From JBOFLG01 sp051657745 (GTDB lineage Bacteria; Actinomycetota; Actinomycetes; Actinomycetales; Dermatophilaceae), in the NCBI GenBank assembly GCA_051657745.1, contig JBOFLG010000138.1, positions 1-30,414 of the forward strand: 30,414 nucleotides of DNA. The letters are read 5' to 3'. Under the pieces are notes generated by a model, which did no database searches, was not told where the DNA came from, and worked only from the letters and a program-made list of their open reading frames with translations. Position numbers and translations under genes: made by a program. Of the stretch, positions 14,724-20,644 are shown one piece after another; position 1 is the first letter of the stretch; each line of letters begins with the position of its first letter.

Positions 14724-15962
14724 GTGATCGTCACGCAGTGGACGGGCCGCGAGGCGAGGCACCTGCGGCGGGCGGTGCGGATGACGATCGCCGAGTTCGC
14801 CCACGTCCTAGGCGTCAGCACCCGAACGGTCGACAACTGGGAGGCCCGCGGCCACGACATCGCACCCCGCCCGGAGATTCAACGCGCCCTCGACACGCTC
14901 CTTTCGCGCGCCGACCCGGCCGCACAGGTGCGGTTCGGCGCTCAGGTGACACCTCCCACAGGTGGTGACGGTCTCACCACGACGATGTCCGCCGAACTTT
15001 CGTTGGCACCCGGGAAGGACCCCCTGCCGTGGCTAGCAACGACAGATACCCACGAACGAGTCGAGGACGGCCAGCTCGATGACGTGGTCGCCTATATGCG
15101 GCATCTCATCGGAATGGACAACACGTTGGGCAGCGCGGGCCTGGCGACACTGGCCATTGCGCAGTTCCATCGCCTGCGTCGGCGATTCGAGGAATCGACG
15201 GCCGCGACCGGGCGCCAGGTGGATGTCGTCGCCCTCCTGAGCGAGTTGGCCGAGGTTGCGGGCTGGCTGGCGTTCGACGATGCGGACCAGGAGACCACGA
15301 GGCGGATGAATCACGAGTCGCTGTACTACTCCGGCCTTATCGGCGAAAGGCGGGTGAAGATCCTGACGTTGCAGAACTCCAGCATGCAGGCGGGGTTTCT
15401 CGGTCGACCGCGGGAGGCCCTGGCCATCGCCGATTCGGTGCTCGACGGGCCTGGTTCGCTGTCTCCTCGGCTGCGGTCGCTGTTCCTCGTTCGGCGCGCG
15501 CGGGCGCTCGCCCAGGGAGGGGACGCGTCGGCGCTTCGAGTCTTCGCCGAGGCCAGGCACCTGCACCTGGACGGGGTTGCCGATCGTGACCCCGACTGGG
15601 TCTGGTGGGTCGACGACCGTGAACTGTCCTGGCACGAGGGGATGATTCTGACGGACCTGGGCAAACCGCGGGACGCGCTGGCACGGTTCGAGCACTCCGT
15701 CGCCGTGGTGCCACCGGGTGAAACCCGTAGCCGGTATCTTCACCTGGCATACCTGCTGCGCGCGCAGTGTGCCGCTGGGGCCTGGTCGGAGACGGACGAC
15801 ACGATCGAGCGGTTGATCCCTCTGGTAGGCGAGGTCGCGTCACGGCGAATCCATATCCTCCTGGGCGAGTTGGCGCCGGTGGCGTTGGTACACGCTCCGC
15901 AGGGCACGAAGGGGTCTTTCGAGCGGCTGGATCGACTGGTGGCGGTGATGCACGATGGCTGA
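14724..15962 (+). CDS. XRE-type HTH regulator with helical-repeat (TPR-like) C-terminus
   Basis: This is a 412-residue protein from GTG 14724. Residues about 8-60 are an HTH (REARHLRRAVRMTIAEFAHVLGVSTRTVDNWEARG) in the style of large actinobacterial XRE regulators. After a polar linker, residues about 130-400 are alpha-helical with TPR-like pairs (GFLGRPREALAIADSVLDG, LFLVRRARALAQGGDASALRVFAEARHL, ILTDLGKPRDALARFEHSVAVV). This layout resembles peptide-sensing RRNPP regulators, although sequence similarity to them is not evident by eye. Its last eight bases overlap the methyltransferase gene, so both products are made together. Confidence 0.8.
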   Translation: MIVTQWTGREARHLRRAVRMTIAEFAHVLGVSTRTVDNWEARGHDIAPRPEIQRALDTLLSRADPAAQVRFGAQVTPPTGGDGLTTTMSAELSLAPGKDPLPWLATTDTHERVEDGQLDDVVAYMRHLIGMDNTLGSAGLATLAIAQFHRLRRRFEESTAATGRQVDVVALLSELAEVAGWLAFDDADQETTRRMNHESLYYSGLIGERRVKILTLQNSSMQAGFLGRPREALAIADSVLDGPGSLSPRLRSLFLVRRARALAQGGDASALRVFAEARHLHLDGVADRDPDWVWWVDDRELSWHEGMILTDLGKPRDALARFEHSVAVVPPGETRSRYLHLAYLLRAQCAAGAWSETDDTIERLIPLVGEVASRRIHILLGELAPVALVHAPQGTKGSFERLDRLVAVMHDG

Positions 15963-16467
15963 CTGGAATTCGGACCTGCCAGTCGCAGACAGTCGACTGG
16001 AGCAGTACTTCTTGACATCGCCGAGCAAGCTGGCGCTGCTGATCGACGCGGCGGGCATTGTGCCGGGCGATCGTGTCGTCGAACTTGGGGCGGGTGCCGG
16101 CACGGTCGCCAGGCACGTTCCGTCCTTCGCAGAGCTGACCCTGGTCGAGCTCGACGCCAGGCTCGCTGGCCGGCTCAGGGAGCGCTTTCCGCAGGCCACG
16201 GTCCTCACCGATGACGCCCTGACGGTCGTCCATGACCTGCCCTGCGAGGTGTTGCTGTCGAATCTTCCCGGGCAGGTGACCAGGCGACTGTTGCACCGAC
16301 TTGAGGGCCTGCCGTTCAGGACGGCTGTCCTGGCTGTCGACGACTCGTTCATCGGGGACGACGTGACGACGGTCTTCGTCGTCGATCAGGTGGCAACCCT
16401 CGACGAGGACGATTTCCAACCTCGCCAACCTGACAAGTCCCGGCTCGTGCGGCTGACCCGCCGGTGA
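15955..16467 (+). CDS. Short RsmA/Erm-type methyltransferase
   Basis: This 170-residue protein consists of the SAM-binding half only. It has QYFL at 17-20 (like QNFL in KsgA), motif I VVELGAGAGTVARHV at 41-55, acidic ELDARL after the second strand, DDAL near 86-89, and motif IV SNLPGQV with N103-L-P-G106. RsmA and Erm N6-adenine methyltransferases have N-(L/I)-P-(Y/F/W). The aromatic residue that stacks on the target adenine is Gly here, and the C-terminal RNA-binding helical domain is absent. rRNA dimethylation is therefore doubtful; a different substrate is more likely. It overlaps the regulator gene by 8 bp. Confidence 0.8.
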   Translation: MADWNSDLPVADSRLEQYFLTSPSKLALLIDAAGIVPGDRVVELGAGAGTVARHVPSFAELTLVELDARLAGRLRERFPQATVLTDDALTVVHDLPCEVLLSNLPGQVTRRLLHRLEGLPFRTAVLAVDDSFIGDDVTTVFVVDQVATLDEDDFQPRQPDKSRLVRLTRR

Positions 16468-16886
16468 TCGTCGGTCAGTGAGGTCTTCTCGCCAGTCGCG
16501 ATATGCGATGCAGCGCGAGATCGCCGACCGGATATCGTCCAGGCGCTGTGCGTCCGAGCGGCTGATACAGCTACCGCGTCCTCGAGAGCGGTGGCCGACA
16601 CTTCGTCGCGCAGCAGCGTCGCGGCCACCACATCGACGCGAACCCCGAGAAGCTCGCTGAGTTCCTCGGCGAGCCCGGCCACGCGCATCAGCTCGTTGCC
16701 GGCACCGGGGATCAGGTCGACGAGAAGGTCGAGATCGCTGTCGTCTCGGGCGTCGCCGCGCGCGACGGATCCGAACAGCCGCGGGTTCGTCGCGCCGAAC
16801 CGGTCGAGCACCGTGCCCACACCGCTCTGCTGCCGGTCGAGGGCAGCTCGCAGCCGCAGCGTCTGCGGTGTCGGCTCGCTCCTCAT
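16386..16886 (-). CDS. mntA: MNT-domain nucleotidyltransferase (MntA-type antitoxin), C-terminus altered
   Basis: This is a 166-residue frame, of which about the first 107 residues are a normal MNT antitoxin: RLFGSVARGDARDDSDLDLLVDL with GS at 39-40, RG at 43-44 and metal-binding Asp 51 and 53, then LAEELSELLGVRVDVVAATLLRDEVSATALEDAVAV. Such proteins neutralise a HEPN RNase by AMP transfer. Normal family members end right after ALEDAVAx. Here the frame continues about 60 residues through the HEPN stub and antisense to the methyltransferase end, because the expected TGA reads TCA (see findings). Whether the extended protein is functional is unknown. Confidence 0.75.
   Translation of the reverse strand: MRSEPTPQTLRLRAALDRQQSGVGTVLDRFGATNPRLFGSVARGDARDDSDLDLLVDLIPGAGNELMRVAGLAEELSELLGVRVDVVAATLLRDEVSATALEDAVAVSAARTHSAWTISGRRSRAASHIATGEKTSLTDDHRRVSRTSRDLSGWRGWKSSSSRVAT
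16470..16566 (-). pseudogene. HEPN toxin remnant (MNT partner)
   Basis: In the frame that starts at the codon ATC (16566-16564) the sequence reads ISRSDAQRLDDIRSAISRCIAYRD. This is the start of a HEPN (DUF86) toxin of the HepT type, normally about 110-120 residues. Homology ends near 16494, after which the sequence belongs to the methyltransferase side. The catalytic RX4-6H region is missing, so no toxin can be made. Confidence 0.7.
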
Positions 16887-16976
16887 GACCTAAGGGTAGC
16901 GACGGAGGCGCGCCGGCCTGGCGGGCCCACCGCGGCGACCGTTCCGCCACCTGCTTGCCGCCACCTGCTTGCCGGC

Positions 16977-17072
16977 ACCTGGTCGAGGCGCATCACGGAG
17001 GAGCACCGGCTCGTCTACCTCGTGGGCGGCGACGACCTCGTCATCCTCCAAGCCCGCTTCCACTACAGGTAG
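16977..17072 (+). pseudogene. C-terminal remnant of a YoeB/Txe-type toxin
   Basis: These 31 codons before TAG read TWSRRITEEHRLVYLV, then GGDDLVILQARFHYR. This matches the conserved end of YoeB RNases (WSRRI-EEHRLVY-V---L-I-QAR-HY), including the catalytic-end His-Tyr. No N-terminal part or YefM antitoxin is present. Confidence 0.75.
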
Positions 17073-17386
17073 CCGTCGACGGATCGACGGTCCCCTCGGG
17101 GGTGTCGATGGTGTGCGGATGTCGAGCCGGTTGCCGGTTGCCGGTCGCCGGTCGGCCTGGTCATCAACGCCCAGCGCTCGCCCACGCTCGCCGACGTCAG
17201 CGAGCTGGGCTGAGCCCCAACGGAACTCCTTGTGGGGGACTTCTGCGGCGGCGCGACGCCGGGTGGCGCCTGCGCCCAGTCGATGCCGCGCGATCCCTTC
17301 GTGCTCAACCGGCCGCGCTGGGTCTGGCGACGGCGTCACCCGGCGGCATCCTGCACGTGGCGGTTGCCGCCACGGGGCACACCGCG

Positions 17387-17392
17387 CAGAAT
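17387..17392 (+). promoter_or_regulatory. Candidate -10 element of the flavoprotein gene
   Basis: CAGAAT is one base from TAGAAT and lies seven bases before GTG 17399, predicting a leaderless mRNA whose first bases contain the Zur-like palindrome. Confidence 0.4.
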
Positions 17393-17398
17393 GGCCAC

Positions 17399-17971
17399 GT
17401 GAACGAGAATGATTTTCATCTACCTGAGCGGCCCAGGATCCTCGTCGGCGCGACGGGCTCCATCGCCGTCTCCTCGCTGCCGCAGTACCTCGACGCGATG
17501 CGCGCCGCCTTCGGTGGCACCTACACGGTCGTGATGACGCACACCGCGACCACGTTCCTGCCACCGCACGTGGCCCAGCTCTCGGCCGAGCACGTCGTCG
17601 CGGGCGAGCAGCCGGCCGACTGGCCCACCGACCGCCCGTCACGGCTCGCCGCCGACCACGACGCCATCGTCGTGCTCCCCGCGACCGCGCACACGCTCTC
17701 GGCGGTGGCCACTGGAGCGGCGCCCAACCGGCTGACCACCGTCGTGCTGTCGGCGGCATTCCGGTCGGTGTTCGTGCCGCACATGGGACCCCACATGTGG
17801 ACCAGCCCAGCGGTGACCCGCAACGTGGCCCAGCTCCGCGCCGACGGGCACCGGGTGGTCGAGCCGGTGTGGCACGACAGTCGCGACGTGGCGACCGGCG
17901 AGCTGATCTCACATCCAGCCGTGCCCGAGCCGGATGTCGTGACAGCCGCGTTGCGGGAGATCTACGGCTGA
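17399..17971 (+). CDS. HFCD-family flavoprotein (EpiD / PPC decarboxylase-like)
   Basis: This is a 190-residue protein from GTG 17399. The FMN-binding layout is clear: ILVGATGSIAVSSLPQYL at the N-terminus, LPATAHTLSAVATGAAPNRLTTVVLSA (the PASANT region), and PHMGPHMWTSPAVTRNV (the PxMNxxMW region). Family members oxidatively decarboxylate a cysteine carboxylate to an enethiol (EpiD) or make pantetheine phosphate (PPC-DC). Aligned without gaps to EpiD, its His67 position is Pro and its Asn117 position is Gly, so the chemistry or substrate probably differs. Similar proteins act in lanthipeptide, thioamitide and dithiolopyrrolone pathways. It is convergent with the long minus-strand operon. Confidence 0.82.
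   Translation: MNENDFHLPERPRILVGATGSIAVSSLPQYLDAMRAAFGGTYTVVMTHTATTFLPPHVAQLSAEHVVAGEQPADWPTDRPSRLAADHDAIVVLPATAHTLSAVATGAAPNRLTTVVLSAAFRSVFVPHMGPHMWTSPAVTRNVAQLRADGHRVVEPVWHDSRDVATGELISHPAVPEPDVVTAALREIYG
17404..17418. promoter_or_regulatory. Zur-box-like palindrome
   Basis: CGAGAATGATTTTCA matches the actinobacterial 7-1-7 Zur box TGAAAATNATTTTCA at 13 of the 14 or 15 scored positions, with a perfect right half. It covers codons 2-7 of the flavoprotein gene, where bound Zur would block transcription. Confidence 0.45.
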
Positions 17972-18011
17972 GAGCCGCTGCGGCAGAGGGCAGCCGAGGT
18001 GCGCGGAGCTG

Positions 18012-18992
18012 CTACCGCGGAGGGCGAGCGACGACGGCGGTCAACGGCGGTGTCCCCAGGTCGTGGAAGCTCACCTCGCCATAGCCCGTTTCGGCAAGCC
18101 AGGCCCGGTAGTCCTCGGAGCCGTGAGCGTCTCCGCCCGCTGTCGACACCAGCATCTGCACGCCGAAGATCGCGCCGACGGGCGAGCGGTCACGCAGATA
18201 GCTGACCACGACGAGCGCGCCACCGGCGGCGACCGACGGCCGGGCTTCGCGCAACAGGCGGACGACGGCATCCGCATCGAACATGTTGGTGACCGTCGAG
18301 CAGAGGACGAGGTCGAACGGTCCGGACGCGACGCCCTCCGTGGCGTCCTGTGCGTGCAGCCCGACCCCGGCCTCGACGAAACGAGCGTCAGCGCGCGCGA
18401 GCTCGATGACCTCTGGCAGGTCCTGCAGCGTGACGCCCAGCCCGCGGCGCGCCAGTTCGAGAGAGTGCTCACCGTGTCCGCCGCCCAGGTCGAGCGCGGT
18501 GCGCGCCGACGGCACGACGGCGAGACACGCATCCACGACCGGCCCGATCGACCGCGCGCTCGCCGCCGCCAGCAACCTCAGCCCTTCGCCGGTCGACGGG
18601 CGGCACACCGCGCCGGGCACCGGCGCCGAACGGTCGCGCAGGCGCTCGCCGGCCAGGGCGCTCCACCGGTGGATCCAGACGCCGTGCTGAGCCAGCGCGG
18701 CCGACTCCACCGAGGTGAGTACGCGTGGGCCGGCGGTCACGACGCCATCGCCATCCACGCTCACCAGTCCCCAGACCGCGATCAGGTGCACGACGGACCG
18801 CACCCCACCCGGATCGAGGCCGCACCGACGGGCGACCTCCTCGACGCTGCCAGGTAGCGCGCCGAGGATGTCGTTCTCGCGCGCCGCGCGCCACGCGACA
18901 GCGAGCCGCCAGTCGACGAGCGATCCGGGCGGGGCCAGCGCGCCGAGATGTGTCGTGTCGAGCGGAGCCGGCTCACCAGGGCCGCCGGTCAC
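18012..18992 (-). CDS. PF00891-type methyltransferase lacking the usual catalytic His region
   Basis: This is a 326-residue protein, last in the minus-strand operon. The N-terminal helical dimerisation part is followed by SAM motif LDLGGGHGEHSLELARRG at about 167-184, acidic QDLPEVIE and motif QDATEGVASGPFDLVLCS. O-methyltransferases of this family then carry LHxW with the catalytic His (LHNWSD in the other operon copy). Here the region reads STVTNMFDADAV, so the His is missing. It may methylate N or S, or not be catalytic. GTG start 18992 overlaps the stop of the binding-protein gene by four bases. Confidence 0.82.
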   Translation of the reverse strand: MTGGPGEPAPLDTTHLGALAPPGSLVDWRLAVAWRAARENDILGALPGSVEEVARRCGLDPGGVRSVVHLIAVWGLVSVDGDGVVTAGPRVLTSVESAALAQHGVWIHRWSALAGERLRDRSAPVPGAVCRPSTGEGLRLLAAASARSIGPVVDACLAVVPSARTALDLGGGHGEHSLELARRGLGVTLQDLPEVIELARADARFVEAGVGLHAQDATEGVASGPFDLVLCSTVTNMFDADAVVRLLREARPSVAAGGALVVVSYLRDRSPVGAIFGVQMLVSTAGGDAHGSEDYRAWLAETGYGEVSFHDLGTPPLTAVVARPPR

Positions 18993-20644
18993 GCCCGGCC
19001 CCCGCGGACGAACGTCACCTTGTTGTTGACGCTGGGCACGAGGCCGCCGACCCCGCCGGGCGTGTCGGCCCAGGCGTCGAACTCGGTGGTTCGCACGATC
19101 GTGGTCAGCGGGGGGTAGACGAGGGGGAGGACGGGAAGGTCGGCGGCGACCACCCGTTGCATCTCGGCCGCTGTGGCCGAGCGCGCAGCCACGTCGAGCT
19201 GACCGCGTTGTCGGATGTGCAGCCGGTCGAACTCGACGTTGCGATATCCCTGGGCGCCCTGCAACGAGCGGGACGTCGACGCGTAGACCTTGCCCATCCC
19301 GTCGGGCTGCTCGTCGGTGGCTGTCCCACCGAAGGTGTTCACCGAGAGCTGGGTGTCGCCGGCCATCCGCCGCTCACCGAACGTCGCGAGGTCGACCGTC
19401 GCCGGCCGTACCTCGACGCCGACCGCGCGGAGGTCGGCCACGAGGAGATCGACGACCGCGTCCTGCTGCGCGTTGCTCAGCAGCAGCTCGAACGACAGCG
19501 CCGCGCCGTCGGTACCCGTCCGGGTGCCGTTGCCTCGCTTCCGGTAGCCGGCGTCATCCAGCAGTCTCTCCGCCCGCGACCGGTCGAACGCGTACTGCTC
19601 GACGTCGACGTGCATCGCGTGCCCCGGTGGGATCAGGCCCGGACTCCCCGGTGTGCCGGCCCCACCGAATGCCTTGTCGACGAGTGCCTGCCGGTCGACT
19701 GCGTGCGCGCACGCGCGCCGGAACGCAGGGTCACCGAGCGCGCCGCCCGCCGTGATGTTCCAGTACAGCGCGGTGACCGTCTGCCCCGGTGGCGCCTCGA
19801 CGACATCGAACTCGTCGCCCGCGAACGGCCGGACCGCCTCGGGACGCATCCCGGTTCCCGGCCCGACTCCGCCCGCCTGGTCGACCTCTCCCGCAGCGAG
19901 CGCGGCGAGCGCATCGCCCACCGGCCGGTGCTCGATCGCTCGCACGACCGGCCGGCCGAGGAAGAAGTCGTCGCGCGCCTCGTAGCGGTACGCGAAGGTC
20001 TTGGTGTCCATCGCGGTGATGCGGTACGGGCCGGTGCCGACCAGGGCGGCGATATCGGTCACCGTCGAGGGATCCTCGATGGTCGACCACACGTGCTCGG
20101 GCAGGATGAAGACGCCACCGGCAGCGGTGAACCGCTCGAACGTCCAGTCCGGCCGCGCCAGGGTGAAGCGAACCGTCCGGTCGTCCACCGCGTCGACGGC
20201 GGTGATCAGGCCCGTCGGAGGTACCGAGATCACCCGCGGCGAGATCTTCTTCCGGTGCCGCTCCAGGTACTCGAAGGTGAATGCCACGTCGGCTGCGGTG
20301 CACGGCCGACCGTCCGACCAGGTGACGCCCTCACGCAGGGTGAAGGTGTGGGTGACGCCGTCGTCGGCGCGCGCATGGCGCTCGGCCAGCCAGGGAACCC
20401 AGTCGCCGGAGGGGTCCTTCCACAGCAGCGTGTCGTAGACGTAGCTGGCCTGGGTGAAGCCGACCCCGCCACGGTAGGTGAACGGCGTCGGCACCCCGGC
20501 GTCCTGTCCCGGCAGGCGGAGGACGGCATCACGATCCGCCGCGGGCGCATCGCCTTTCGAGCATGCGCTCAACCACGGCGCGGCGCCGGTGGCGAGCAGC
20601 AGTCCGAGGGTGGACCGTCGGGTCAGGGGAGAGGGGCGGGACAT
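18989..20644 (-). CDS. Family-5 (Dpp/Opp/Nik-type) substrate-binding lipoprotein
   Basis: This is a 551-residue protein. The N-terminus MSRPSPLTRRSTLGLLL has a twin-Arg pair, and the lipobox LSAC ends the signal (Cys at about 28), so it is probably a Tat-exported lipoprotein. The SBP_bac_5 body shows YDTLLWKDPSGDWVPWLAE, FTLREGVTWSDGRPCTAADVAFTFEYL, GTGPYRI and RRACAHAVDRQALV. Such proteins bind peptides, nickel or metal-metallophore complexes for the partner permeases DppB/C upstream. The start ATG 20644 has an AAGGAG site inside the end of the ATPase gene, which it overlaps by 22 bases. The ligand cannot be told from sequence. Confidence 0.88.
   Translation of the reverse strand: MSRPSPLTRRSTLGLLLATGAAPWLSACSKGDAPAADRDAVLRLPGQDAGVPTPFTYRGGVGFTQASYVYDTLLWKDPSGDWVPWLAERHARADDGVTHTFTLREGVTWSDGRPCTAADVAFTFEYLERHRKKISPRVISVPPTGLITAVDAVDDRTVRFTLARPDWTFERFTAAGGVFILPEHVWSTIEDPSTVTDIAALVGTGPYRITAMDTKTFAYRYEARDDFFLGRPVVRAIEHRPVGDALAALAAGEVDQAGGVGPGTGMRPEAVRPFAGDEFDVVEAPPGQTVTALYWNITAGGALGDPAFRRACAHAVDRQALVDKAFGGAGTPGSPGLIPPGHAMHVDVEQYAFDRSRAERLLDDAGYRKRGNGTRTGTDGAALSFELLLSNAQQDAVVDLLVADLRAVGVEVRPATVDLATFGERRMAGDTQLSVNTFGGTATDEQPDGMGKVYASTSRSLQGAQGYRNVEFDRLHIRQRGQLDVAARSATAAEMQRVVAADLPVLPLVYPPLTTIVRTTEFDAWADTPGGVGGLVPSVNNKVTFVRGGRA

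Larger units (their letters stand above)
16887..17398. other. Gene-debris region between the MNT gene and the flavoprotein
   Basis: I see no intact gene. The region holds a 14-bp tandem repeat (GCCACCTGCTTGCC twice, 16946-16973), the YoeB remnant at 16977-17072, and an in-frame end VGLVINAQRSPTLADVSELG followed by TGA near 17214, which looks like a coding remnant I cannot name. Confidence 0.55.

Noticed and set aside
14415..14804. 129-residue minus-strand frame across the regulator promoter
   Set aside because: It covers the promoter, has no ribosome binding site and does not resemble any family.
15337..16950. 537-residue minus-strand open frame across the regulator and methyltransferase genes
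   Set aside because: It is antisense to two well-supported genes, has Arg/Pro-rich composition, and only its HEPN stub portion resembles a protein.
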